A stretch of DNA of 64,000 nucleotides from Neostapfia colusana (lineage: Eukaryota > Streptophyta > Magnoliopsida > Poales > Poaceae): assembly GCA_030760725.1 (NCBI GenBank), contig JASWHV010000005.1:31443241-31507240 (forward strand), in the 5' to 3' direction. The position numbers and the translations under genes are program-made. The notes below the pieces were generated by a model, which did not search any database, was not told the origin of the DNA, and worked only from the letters and a program-made list of their open reading frames with translations. Positions 8,401 to 19,600 of this stretch are shown here, piece by piece (within the stretch, counting starts at the first letter, position 1; each line of letters starts with the position of its first letter).

Positions 8401-11400
8401 TGTGACGCCCCTATCCCAAGAAGAAAAACCTTTCAGAACCGAGACTGATGCGTATGTGTGCCCAGGATGTTCATCACACATACACATATAATGCACAAAC
8501 TGAATTCAGAATATATATAACCACGAATGAATAGATTCAAGTACTTTATTACATCAATCTTTATTGCAGCGGAAGACTTATCTTAGCAGCGGAAGTCTTA
8601 TTCTAGCAGCGGAAGTCTTGTAAACTATAGCGGAAGCAAACTAAGCAGCAGCAGCGGCTCCATCTCTACTCCACAGGCAAGGTTGAGGGTAGATTACATA
8701 CCTAATACTCCACGTGGTCTTCATAGTACTCCTCTCCTGTTGCTGATGATGAAGTAATAATGCAAGTTTGAGTACATGATGTACTCAGCAAGTGCGGGAA
8801 AATATGATATGTAGCTTCCAACAAGGTAGGTATAAAAAGGCTCATTGCATAAAAGCAAAGGTTATTTCACAAATCATGATAAAAACAGAAACTAGCTTTA
8901 AGTGAATGTAATCCCAACATGTATTCAACACTTTTCATATCTCATCCAAACATTTATCTTTCTCAACTTTTCACATGCTCATGAATACCATCCCGTATTC
9001 ACTACCATCTCATCTCATATTCAATTTCATATCATAACCGAGATCAAATCTCATTGCCATAACTCAACAGTCATGCAACCAATCTCATTACCCCGACTCA
9101 ACGGTCCGAGAAACCAAATCCAAAGACCAAACCATCACCAAACCAAATACCATCCCAATAACCATTCCATCTAATCATGTGAGTTGTCCAGGCGCTTGTG
9201 ACCGTAAGCACGGCTATCATGATAGTTTTACACTCTGCAGAGGTGGCACCACTTTACCCACAAGTTTGTGATTTCGTCACCCGTCGACGACTGCAGAACC
9301 TCCATTATACCAGTACACAACCGTCGGTGTATGACCAATAGATTATAAAATAGCCTTTACAAAGGGGCTACTAGACATATGGACTCACTAAGGTTTCACC
9401 AGCAGGCTCGAATCTCCAATTCTCCCACTTACGGGCCCCCTCTTGTGCCTTGAAGTTCCATGGGCTGTCCTCACTCGACTCCCATTCCCCGCGCCTTCCA
9501 CGGTCCATAACAATCTAGAAACTTACCTAATTAGTCAGCTAAGCCGCACCCATATTTGGCCTTGTGGTGGCACTGTTATCCTAGCATGGCTGGCATGAAC
9601 CGGTCCTTAGATCTACGGCAAGTAAACTATCATCTCATTCTACCTCATCCACAAACCAAGCTTGCCTAGATCTCCCTCCAATTCATGTTCAATATCAATA
9701 TCAAGTTCTCATTATCTTTATTCGTATGAGTGCAGTAGCTAGACACCTTCTACCGCTTCCCATATCTCGTTTTTTGACTCAGCGAAGCATAAAAGCAAAA
9801 CAAATGACCATACTCGACTCATCAACTTTCCCGGCGACAAGTGTGGTTAACAAAACTAGTAAACTCCTATGAAAGGGTTTCCCATCAAGTTGACTCAAGC
9901 ACACACACGTTTTCGCAAAAAAAAACAGTTTCCAAAACATGGGATCAATATGGTCAAGGGGCACTTACCTTGTTCCTATGGCTTTTGTTGCTCTGGGATC
10001 TCGAAGTCTTGGTGCTGAAATCCTTCGTAGACAGCTCCCTGAGCTTGTCCTTCTATTTATATCACACATATACAAGATTTACAGAGATCAATCATCATGC
10101 ACAAACTTTACTAAAGATGCAATGGTGCATATGCATGCTAATCCTATGATGCTGTTTTTATTAGATCAGTTTGTACGTGTTCTTGCATGGATTGCATGGG
10201 TTTGCATGGGCTTTTACAATGAACAGAGGTGTAAAGATCAACTGTGGACGTGGCGATGATCTTGACCTAGATCAAACCGATCAACACGTGATCTGTCCAC
10301 AAAAAAGCTTTTGTTCGAAGGGATCGAAGAGAACAGATGCAAAGAAAACCGTGATGATGTCGTAAGGTTGTAATGGAGACCTACCTTACCTCCTTCGGGT
10401 CCTTTCTCCTAGCAAAAACAGATTGTCGACTCTCCTCCGGTGATGGCGATCGTGTCTAGGCTCGTCGGCGGTCTCTCCGGTGGTCAAACTCCGGCGAAGG
10501 GATTTAGCTCGGCGAGTTGGGGGCTAGGGCTCCAAGTCGTCGACTCGGGAGGTGGAAAAGAAGTACGTGGTTGCGGCCAAAGGTTTTGGGTTCTATTTAT
10601 AAGAGGGAAACGAAGAGTCCTACTCTGATCAGAATTCGAATAAGAGTCCTATTCAAATTGTTTTTGAATCTTAACAACTTATCTTCAATTGATTTGGTTC
10701 GGTAGCAACGTGGAATTTGTGTCGGTTTCCATACGTGTCGATATTCCCGCGCGTACAGAAGCAAAAACCGCTTCAAATCTCGTCACCTCTGTGGTGATGA
10801 GCTCCGGAGGCTCCACATGTCCTGCGGGGGCCGGGCCTCCCTTTTCCGCAGAGGCGGGCTCCGGTTGTGCCGCGTGTCAGGCGGGCCAGACCACCCTCTC
10901 TCTCAGAGGTGAGCTCCGCGTGCGCCACGTGTCTGGTGGGTCGGGACCTCCCCTCTCTCCAGAGACGAGCTCCGCGTACGCCACGTGTCAGTTTCGGACC
11001 TCCCCTCTCTTGGGAGGTGGCTCCGGGGGTGCCACATGTCAGTGCCGGACCTCCCCTCTCTTCAGAGGTGGGCTCCGGTAGTGCCACGTGTCCGTTCTGG
11101 ACCTCCCCTCTCTTCGGAGGTGAGATCCGAGAATTCCACGTCTCAAGTAGCGCCTATCTTCCTTACTTCTCGGAGGCAAGCTCCGAGGTCGACACGTGTC
11201 TGTCAGCGTCGGTTCCCGGAGGTGAGCTCCGGAGGTGACACGTGTCCAACAGTGTTGGACCTCTCGGAGATGAGATCCTAGGGTGACACGTGTCTGGCGG
11301 GGCCGGACCACACAAAGGTGAGCTCCGAGAGTGACACGTGTCCCGCGGGCTGACCTCGCTCCTCCGTAGAGGCTAGCTCCGTGGGCAACACGTGTCCCTC

Positions 11401-11669
11401 GGGGTCGGACCTCGCCCCTTTCACAGAGGCAAGCTCCGAGCCTGCCACGTAGCCAGTTAATGGCAGACCTCTCCCCCTTTTGCGGGGATGAGCTCCGAAG
11501 GCGCCATGTGGCCAGCGAGCCATGGAAAATGTCTACGGCGCTCCTCGGCGAACTGGAACTGGCTCTTTTTCGCTATCTTTCTAATTCCTTCTCTGTTTCC
11601 ACTTCTTTTAAAATGTTTTTTCTATATAAAATATGAATGCATGTAGAAATCAAAATTGAGGGTGTCACA
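8401..11669 (-). repeat. Middle LTR of - strand family-A complex
   Basis: A 3269-bp LTR. On the + strand it reads TGTGACGCCCC...GGTGTCACA, that is TGTGACACC to GGGCGTCACA on the coding strand. It contains the G-box array (10795-11515), TATA box complement (10594-10601), conserved palindrome-hairpin (near 9202-9225) and TTTATTACA (8545-8553). It is flanked by the leader primer-binding site on one side and the polypurine tract (11672-11690) on the other, so it serves as 3' LTR of one internal region and 5' LTR of the next. No gene lies within it. Confidence 0.92.
10795..11515 (-). repeat. G-box array in middle - strand LTR
   Basis: About thirteen units with CACGTG or CCACGTGTC-like cores and GGAGGTGAGCTCCG inverted repeats. 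This is the reverse-oriented equivalent of 2234-3056, with fewer units. Confidence 0.8.
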
Positions 11670-11681
11670 AATCTACCCCCC

Positions 11682-13310
11682 TTAAATTGAATCTCGCCCT
11701 CGAGATTCGATGGTGGAGAATAGATGAGGGAATTCTGCCTTCTCGGCTGTTGGTTGGGCTGACTCGAACTCGATATGAGTACCGTGCTCGTTTGTCAACT
11801 GCACGCTCTTCTTAGCACATTGGATCACTCCGTTGTGCTTGCTTAACCAATCCATTCCGAGTATTATGTCAAGCCCTTGGTTATCCAAGACAATGAGGTT
11901 GGCAAGGAAGTCTACCCCCCTTATCTTAAGGTTTACTTTCGGACATACTATATTAGTCTTCATCTCTCCACCGGGAGAATTAACCAACATAGTATATTTC
12001 AGGTGTGATATGGGTAGATTATAATTGGCAACATACTTGGATGATATGAATAAATGCGATGCTCTGGAATCAAATAAAATGGTGGCTGGGTTGGAGTTGG
12101 CAAGGAACATACCAATCACGACGTCCTCAGCCTGTTGCGCTTCCTTAGCAGAGACATGGTTCACGTTACCGCGAGCATAGTTCTGCTGTCCACGGTTTCC
12201 TTGATTGGTTCCTCCGTTCGGCCATGGGTTCTGCTTCGGCACGTTGCCTGGTTGTCTAGGACCTCTCTTCGGGCACTGGCTCACAAAGTGTCCCGTCTCC
12301 CCGCATGCAAAGCAACCTTGTTGCCCACGACAGCAGGTACGTTGGGGCGGGGGTTTTGAGCATAAGCACCCGTGTTTCGACGGGGCGTAGGAGGCAGAGG
12401 CACATGAGGTGCCTGCACGACAGGACGGTTCTGCAGTGGATGATTAGGGCGAAAAGTAGGAGCAGACGAGCCATACTGTGGTGCAGCTGGGGGCATGTAC
12501 CGGGGGCGTACGTTGCTCCCTTGTGGCTGGTTTGGCATCTTTCTCTTGCCCTCTTGCTCGATCTCTTGGATCTTGCTTTCAACCACTATAGCTTTGTCAA
12601 CTAGCTTCTCGAAGCTCGCATAGTCATTGTTGAGGAGCTGAACCTGGATCTCATTGTTCAACCCTCTCATGAACAAGTACTGCTTCCTTTGGTCCGAGTT
12701 GACATCTTCGGTGGCATACCTTGAAAGCTGCGTGAATTTGTTGAGGTACTCATTCACGCTCTTCTTTCCTTGGCGGAGACCCTCGAACTCTTTCCTTTTG
12801 AGCATCGTGACACCAGCAGGGACGTAATGAGAGCATAAGCTCTCCTTGAACTCAGTCCAAGTAATAGTCTCCTGATTGACATGAGCGTTGCATAGAGCAT
12901 CCCACCAATCAGTGGCTGCTCCCATAAGTTGGTGCGATGCAAAGAGAACTTTCTCTTGATCATTGCACTGAACTATGGCAAGCTTCTTCTCCATGGACTT
13001 CAACCAATCATCGGCCTCCATGGGGTCATTAGCTTGTGAGAAAGTAGGCGCTCGAGTCCTCATGAACTCTCCCAGCCTGTTGTGAGCCGGCAGTGGTGGC
13101 GGTGGTGCAGGAACGGGGGTTGTTGTTGTTGTTAGCTTGCAGCTGACCCAAAGTTTGGATCATAGTTTGCATCTGGTTCTGCATGGCCGTCAACCGTTCC
13201 AGGTTGTTTGCACCAGCTCCGGGGTTGTCATTCTCAGGAACCTCAACGTGGTCATCCTCTTGGTTGCCACGGACGTTCCTTACTTGACAGCCGGCGTTTC
13301 CTCCCACCAT
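11682..13310 (-). pseudogene. gag-pr: Gypsy A gag-protease, - strand, frameshifted, pol deleted
   Basis: The frame starts at the ATG complement 13308-13310 (MVGGNAGCQVRNVRGNQ). A shift in the Asn/Pro-rich stretch near 13110 moves it to the frame holding the gag domain (13063-12281). A second shift (an extra T near 12325) lies inside the zinc knuckle CFACGETGHF...C and moves it to 12284-11682. Protease follows, but the active-site DSGA reads DSRA, a likely inactivating Gly-to-Arg change. After the protease (ending EKA) the reading jumps straight to the final residues EFPHLFS of the polyprotein and stops. RT, RNase H, integrase and even the chromodomain-like tail are missing. The polypurine tract follows at once. 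Confidence 0.88.
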
Positions 13311-13581
13311 CTATGAGAGAGAGTTGAGTAGAATAGAGGTTAGAAGTTTAGAGTGATCCCTCCCAACTATATGCATCAAGGTGGATGGACTATATATCAT
13401 CCTATAAGAGGATGTGATCAAGTGCCGAAGCATCTCACATCTCTCTACTATGTGTGGATATGGACAACGCTGAAACGTCCCACAACTCACACTAAGCACT
13501 CAAGCACAACAATCATCACAAACGTTCAGCACACAAATCCTATTCAAGGCTTACTCAATGGGGGTCCTGTGCGGTTTGGGT

Positions 13582-13913
13582 GATACCAATCTGTGACTAC
13601 CAATCTGTGACTTTGTCCTATGGTCAATGGGGTTCTAATGCCAATCTATACATTCTACCTAGGCTTGCATCCTATGTTCAGCTTGGCTCCTAGTACCAAT
13701 CTGTGACTAGGCTTGCGTCCTATGGTCAACCGTTGTTCTGCTACCAATCTGTGATCAATCTAGGCTGGTGACCTACAGTCAACCGTGGTTTCCAAAACCA
13801 ATCTGTGATTTCTATCTAGGCTAGTGATCTACAGTCAACCGTCGTAGCTTGATACCAATCTGTGACTTATCTAGGCATGTGACCTACGATCAACTGTTGC
13901 TATGATACCAATC
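13582..13913 (-). repeat. Tandem primer-binding-site-like array in leader, second copy
   Basis: Seven to eight copies of ACCAATCTGTGAC on the + strand (near 13585, 13600, 13695, 13743, 13797, 13855, 13907; a degenerate one near 13643). On the coding strand each is GTCACAGATTGGT. The unit touching the LTR is the functional-position primer-binding site (13913-13896), which reads ATCATAGC instead of ATCAGAGC. Leader 13311-13581 is otherwise non-coding. Confidence 0.8.
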
Positions 13914-16900
13914 TGTGACACCCCTATCCCGAGAATAAAAACCTCTCGGAACCGAGACTGATGCGTATGTGTGCCCAGGATGTTCATCACACATACACAT
14001 ATAATCCACAAACTGAATTCAGAATATATATAACCATGAATGAATAGATTCAAGTACTTTATTACATCAATCTTTATTGCAGCGGAAGTCTTATCTTAGC
14101 AGCGGAAGTCTTATTCTAGCAGCGGAAGTCTTCTAAACTATAGCGGAAGCAAACTAAGCAGCAGCAGCGGCTCCATCTCTACTCCACAGGCAAGGTTGAG
14201 GGTAGATTACACGCCTAATACTCCACATGGTCTTCATAGTACTCCTCTCCTATTACTGATGATGAAGTAATAATGCAACTTTGAGTACATGATGTACTTA
14301 GCAACTGCGGGAAAATATGATATGTAGCTTCCAACAAGGTAGGTATAAAAAGGCTCATTGCATAAAAGCAAAGTTTATTTCACAAATCATGATAAAAACA
14401 GAAACTAGCTTTAAGTGAATGTAATCCCAATGTATTTAAACATCAACATACCTCCATCATGATTCACCACTTTTCATATCTCATCCAAACATTTATCTTT
14501 CTCAACTTTTCACATGCTCATGAATACCATCCCGTATTCACTACCATCTCATCTCATATTCAATTCCATCTCATAACCGGGATCAAATCTCATTGCCATG
14601 ACGCAACAGTCATGCAACCAATCTCATTACCCGGACTCAACAGTCCCGAACACCAAATCCAAAGACCAAACCATCACCAAACCAAATACCATTCCAATAA
14701 CCATTCCATCTATCATGTGAGTTGTCCAGGCACTTGTGACCGTAAGCACGGCTATCATGATAGTTTTACACTCTGCAGAGGTGGCACCACTTTACCCACA
14801 AGTTTGTGATTTCGTCACCCGTCGATGACTACAGAACCTCCATTATACCAGTACACAACCGTCGGTGTATGGCCAAGAGATCACAAAATAGCCTTGACAA
14901 AGGGGCTACTAGATGTATGGACTCACTAAGGATTCACCAGCAGGCTCGAATCTCCAATTCTCCCAACTACAGGCCCCCTCTTGTGCCTTGCAGTTCCCAG
15001 GGCAGTCCTCACTTGACTCCCATTCCCCCAGCCTTCCATGGTCCATAATAATCTAGCAACTTACCTAAATAGTCAGCTAAGCCGCACCCATATTTGGCCT
15101 TGTGGTGGCACTGTTATCGTGGCATGGCTGGCATGAACCGGTCCTTAGATCAACGGCAAGTAAACCACCATCTAATTCTACCTCATCCACAAACCAAGCT
15201 TGCCTAGATCTCCCTCCGATTCATGTTCATTATCAACATCAAGTTCTCATTATCTTTATTCGTATGAGTGCAGTAGCTAGACACCTTCTATCGCTTCCCA
15301 TATCCCGTGGACTCAGCGAAGCATAAAAGCAAAACAAACGACCATACCCGACTCATCAACTTTCCCTGCGACAAGGGTGGTTAACAAAACTAGTAAACTC
15401 CTATGAAAGGGTTTCCCATCAAGTTGACTCAAGCACACACACATTTTCACAAACAAAACAGTTTCCAAAACATGGGATCAATATGGTCAAGGGGCACTTG
15501 ACTTGTTCCTGAGGCTTCTGTTGATCTGGGATCTCAAAGTCTTGGTGCTGAAATCCTTCGTAGATAGCTCCCTGAGCTTGTCTTTCAATTTACGATCATG
15601 CATATACAAGATTTACAGAGATCAATCATCATGCACAAACTTTACTCAAGATGCAATGGTGCATATGCATGCTAATCCTATGATGCTATTTTTATTAGAT
15701 CAGTTTGTACGTGTTCTTGCATGGCTTGCATGGGTTTGTATGGGTTTTTTACGATGAACAGAGGTGTAAAGATCAATCGTGGACGTGGCGATGATCTTGA
15801 CCTAGATCAAACCGATCAACACGTGATCTGTCCACGAAAAAGCTTTTGTTCGAAGGGATCGAAGAGAACAGATGCAAAGAAAACCGTGATGACGTCGTAA
15901 GGTTGTAATGGAGACCTACCTTACCTCCTTCGGGTCCTTTCTCCTAGCAAAAACAGATCGTCGGCTCTCTTCCGGCTATGGCGATCGTGTCTGGGCTCGT
16001 CGGCGGTCTCTCTAGTGGTCAAACTCCGGCGAAGGGGTTTAGCTCGGCGAGTTGGGGGCTAGGGCTCCAAGTCGTCGACTCGGGAGGTGGAAAAGAAGTA
16101 CGTGGTTGCGGCCAAAGGTTTTGGGTTCTGTTTATAAGAGGGAAGCGAAGAGTCCTACTCTAATCGGAATTCGAATAAGAGTCCTATTCAAATTGGTTTT
16201 GAATGTTAACAACTTATCTTCAATTGATTTGGTGCGGTAGCGACGTGGAATTCGTGTCGGTATTCCCGTGCGTACAGAAGCAAAAACCGCTTCAAATCTC
16301 ATCACCTCCGTGGTGATGAGCTCCGGATGCTCCACGTGTCCTGCGGGGGCTGGACCTCCCTTTTCCGTAGAGGTGGGTTCCGGTTGTGCCGCGTGTCAAG
16401 CGGGCGAGACCTCCCTCTCCCTCAGAGGTGAGCTCCGCGTGCGGCACATGTCTGGTGGGTCGGGACCTCCCCTCTCTCCAGAGACGAGCTCAGCGTACGC
16501 CACGTGTCAGTTCCGGAACTACCCTCTCTTCGGAGGTGGCTCTAGGGGTGCCACGAGTCAGTGCCGGACCTCCCCTCCCTTCGGAGGTGGGCTCCGGTAG
16601 TACCACGTGTCCGTTCTGGACCTCCACTCTCTTCGGAGGTGAGCTCCGAGAATTCCACGTCTCAAGTAGTGCCTATCTTCCTTACTTCTCGGAGGCAAGC
16701 TCCGAGGTCGACACGTGTCTGTCAGCGTCGGTTCCCGGAGGTGAGCTCTGGAGGTGACACGTGTCCAACAGTGTCGGACCTTCGGAGATGAGCTCTGAGG
16801 GTGACACGTGTTTGGCGGGGAAGGACCTCTTGGAGGTGAGCTCTGAGAGCGACACGTGTCCCACGTGGCTGGTCCTCTCTTTTCCGCAGTGACTAGCTCC

Positions 16901-17242
16901 GAAGGCGACACGTGTCCTGCGGGCTAACCTCACTTCTCCGCAGAGGCTAGCTCCGGGGCAACACGTGTCCCTCGGGGTCGGACCTCGCCCCTTTCACAGA
17001 GGCAAGCTCCAAGCCTGCCACATAGCCAGTTAACGGTGGACCTCTCCCCCTTTTGCGGGGATGAGGTCTGAAGCCGCCACGTGGCCAGCGGGCCACGGGA
17101 AATGTCTACGGCGCTCCTCGGTGAACTGGAACTGGCTCTTTTTAGCTATCTTTCTGACTCCTTCTCTGTTTCCACTTCTTTTAAAATGTTTTTTCTATAT
17201 AAAATATGAATGCATGCAGAAATCGAAATTGAGGGTGTCACA
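13914..17242 (-). repeat. 5' LTR of - strand family-A complex
   Basis: A 3329-bp LTR. Its outer end GGTGTCACA meets TSD CAAGA at 17243-17247. It contains the G-box array (about 16315-17090), TATA complement (16129-16136), palindrome CTATCATGATAG (14752-14763) next to the CCGTAAGCACGG hairpin, and TTTATTACA (14058-14066). No gene is present. Confidence 0.92.
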
Positions 17243-18628
17243 CAAGAGTTCGAAGGTCTCCGCCAAGGCAGGAAGAGCGTGAATGAGTACCTCAACAAGT
17301 TCACGCAGCTGTCAAGGTATGCCCCCGAGGATTTCAACTCGGATCAAAGGAAGCAATACTTGTTCATGAGAGGGTTGAACAACAAGATCCAAGTTCAACT
17401 GCTCAACAGTGACTATGCAAACTTCCAGAAACTTGTTGACAAAGCTATATTGGTTGAGAGCAAGATCCGTGAGATCGAGCAAGAGGGCAAAAGAAAGATG
17501 TCATACCAGCCACAAGTTAGCAATGTATGTCCCTGTTTCATGCCCCCAGCTGCACCACAGTATAGGTCGTCTACTCCTACTTTTCGCCCTAATCAACCAC
17601 CGCAGCAACATCCCGTTACGCAAGCACCTCATGTGCCCTTGCCTCCTGCGCCCCGTCCAAACATGGGCGCTTATGCTCAAAACCACCCTCGCCCCAATGT
17701 GCCTGCTGTCTTGGGCAACAAGGCATGCTTTACATGCGGAGAGGCAGGACACTTTGCAAGTCAATGCCCGAAGAAAGGCCTTGGGCAGCCAAGCAACGCG
17801 CCCAAGCAGAACCCACGGCTGAACGGAGGAGCTAATCAAGGTAACCGTGGGCAGAATAACTATGCTCATGGCAACGTGAATCATGTCTCCGCTGAGGAAG
17901 CGCAACAGGCTGAGGACATCGTGATTGGTATGTTCCTTGCCAACTCCAACCCAGCTACTGTTTTATTGGATTCCGGAGCATCATATTCATTCATATCATC
18001 CAAGTATGTTGCCAAATATAATCTACCCATATCACACATGAAATATACTATGTTAGTTAACTCTCCCGGTGGAGAGATGAGGACTAATATAGTATGTCCA
18101 AAAGTAAACCTTAAAATAAGGGGGGTAGACTTCCTTGCCAACCTTATTGTCTTGGATTCCCAAGAGCTTGACATAATACTTGGAATGGATTGGTTAAGCA
18201 AGCACAACAGAGTGATCCAATGTGCTGAGAGGAGTGTGCAGTTGACAAACGAGCACGGTACTCGTATTGAGTTGGAGACAGCCCAACCAACAACCGAGAA
18301 GGCAACGTTGAACCACGTCGAAGAAGCAACATTGGAAGGCATTCCGGTGGTTCAAGAATTTTCGGACATGTTTCCGGAAGAACAAGTCCCAATGGATAAG
18401 CTCGAGCTTCAAGAGGATCTGACTTATGTAGAGCACCCTGTACGAATTTTGGACGTGAAGGAAAGGCTCACGAGGAACAAAGTGATCCGTTGGTGCAAGG
18501 TACAATGGAGCCATCACACGGAAGCCGAAGCTACATGGGAACGTGAGGAAGACCTCGAGACAGAATTCCCTCATCTATTCTACACTCTATTGAATCTCGA
18601 GGGCGAGATTCAGTTTAAGGGGGGGTAG
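17243..18628 (+). CDS. gag-pr: Gypsy A gag C-terminus, protease and chromodomain-like tail in one frame
   Basis: Second half of the frame opened at 6013. Removing the nested complex and one TSD copy gives 1917 bases in register, interrupted only by the early TAG at 6073. In order: the end of the gag domain (EFEGLRQG, YLNKFTQLSRYAPED), a proline-rich linker, zinc knuckle CFTCGEAGHFASQC (17726-17766), and protease with intact LLDSGAS active site (catalytic Asp 17969) and ILGMDWL. Next comes a remnant of the RT approach (FSDMFPEE, about 18360), then directly the C-terminal segment normally behind integrase (DLTYVEHPVRIL...RNKVIRWCKVQW...ATWERE, about 18417-18550). RT, RNase H and integrase core are cleanly absent in frame. 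The stop TAG lies inside the polypurine tract. Role: particle formation and processing for a non-autonomous element (inference). Confidence 0.85.
   Translation, partial: QEFEGLRQGRKSVNEYLNKFTQLSRYAPEDFNSDQRKQYLFMRGLNNKIQVQLLNSDYANFQKLVDKAILVESKIREIEQEGKRKMSYQPQVSNVCPCFMPPAAPQYRSSTPTFRPNQPPQQHPVTQAPHVPLPPAPRPNMGAYAQNHPRPNVPAVLGNKACFTCGEAGHFASQCPKKGLGQPSNAPKQNPRLNGGANQGNRGQNNYAHGNVNHVSAEEAQQAEDIVIGMFLANSNPATVLLDSGASYSFISSKYVAKYNLPISHMKYTMLVNSPGGEMRTNIVCPKVNLKIRGVDFLANLIVLDSQELDIILGMDWLSKHNRVIQCAERSVQLTNEHGTRIELETAQPTTEKATLNHVEEATLEGIPVVQEFSDMFPEEQVPMDKLELQEDLTYVEHPVRILDVKERLTRNKVIRWCKVQWSHHTEAEATWEREEDLETEFPHLFYTLLNLEGEIQFKGG
18613..18628 (+). other. Polypurine tract of family-A element
   Basis: TTTAAGGGGGGGTAG lies immediately before the 3' LTR at 18632. 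It is the plus-strand primer site and overlaps the end of the coding frame. Confidence 0.75.
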
Positions 18629-18778
18629 GTTTGTAACACCCTAAAATTCGTATTCATGCATGCATACATCTTTCATATAGAGAAAGCATTTTAAAAGAAG
18701 TAGAACAGGTGTAAGATAGCTAAAAAGAGCCAATTCCAATCCACCGAGAGCGCCGTCGACACTTCCCGTGGCCGCCGG

Positions 18779-19600
18779 CCACGTGGTGCCTTTGGAGCTC
18801 ATCCCTGCAAAAGGGGTGAGGTCCGGCACTGCTGGCTACGTGGCAGGCTTGGAGCTTGCCTCTGCGGAAGGAGCGAGGTCCGGCCCCGTGGGACACGTGT
18901 TGCCCCCGGAGCTAGCCTCTGCGGAGAAGCGAGGCCCAGCCCCGCAGGACACGTGGCGCCTTCGGAGCTAGTCTCTGCGGAGAAGCGAGGTCCAACCCCG
19001 TGGGACACGTGTCGCTCTCGGAGGTCACCCTTGCGGAGGGACTGAGGTCCGGTCCTACTGGAAACATGTCGTTCTTGGAGCTCACCTCCGAGGAGAAGAC
19101 ACTGCAGGACACGTGTCACCTTCGGAGCTCGCCTCTGAGAGGTCTGACCCCACCGAACACATGTCACCCTCGGAGCTCGCCTCCGGGAGGTCCGACACTG
19201 CTAGGCACGTGTCGTCCTCGGAGCTCACCTCCGAGGAGAAGGGAGGTCCGACGCTGTTGGACACGTGTCACTTTTGGAGTTCGCCTCCGAGAGGTCCGCC
19301 CCGCTGGACACGTGTCAACCTCGGAGCTCGTCTCTGGGGAGAAAGGAAGTCCGGCACTGCTGGACACGTGGCATTCTCGGAGCCCACCTCCGAGGAGAGG
19401 GGAGGTCCGGCACTGACACGTGGCGCACGCGGAGCTCGCCTCTGAGGAGAGGGGAGGTCCCGCCCGCTAGACACGTGGCGCACGCGGAGCTCGCCTCTGA
19501 GAGAGAGGGAGGTCCCGTCCGCCAGACACCCGGCGCAACCGGAGCTCGCCTATGCGGAAAAGAGAGGCCCCGCCTCCGCTGGACACGTGGCGTCTCTGGA
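18779..19600 (+). repeat. G-box array in LTR A2
   Basis: About sixteen CACGTG-centred units in the same order as in LTR A1, with scattered differences between the two arrays. Confidence 0.8.

Larger units (their letters stand above)
6549..17242 (-). mobile_element. Reverse-oriented family-A Gypsy complex with three LTRs and two internal regions
   Basis: TSD CAAGA lies at 6544-6548 and 17243-17247, so the block entered as, or evolved from, a single insertion. Read on the - strand the order is: LTR (17242-13914), internal with leader, gag and protease (13913-11670), LTR (11669-8401), second internal with leader and partial gag (8400-6996), and the last ~450 bases of a third LTR (6996-6549). 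No RT or integrase is present. The arrangement fits unequal LTR recombination giving a tandem, followed by a deletion joining gag to the third LTR. Confidence 0.88.

Noticed and set aside
13582..13913. Regular repeats with spacers resembling a CRISPR array
   Set aside because: Units are contiguous and degenerate, contain the primer-binding site and LTR-end word, and the context is a plant retrotransposon leader with no cas genes.
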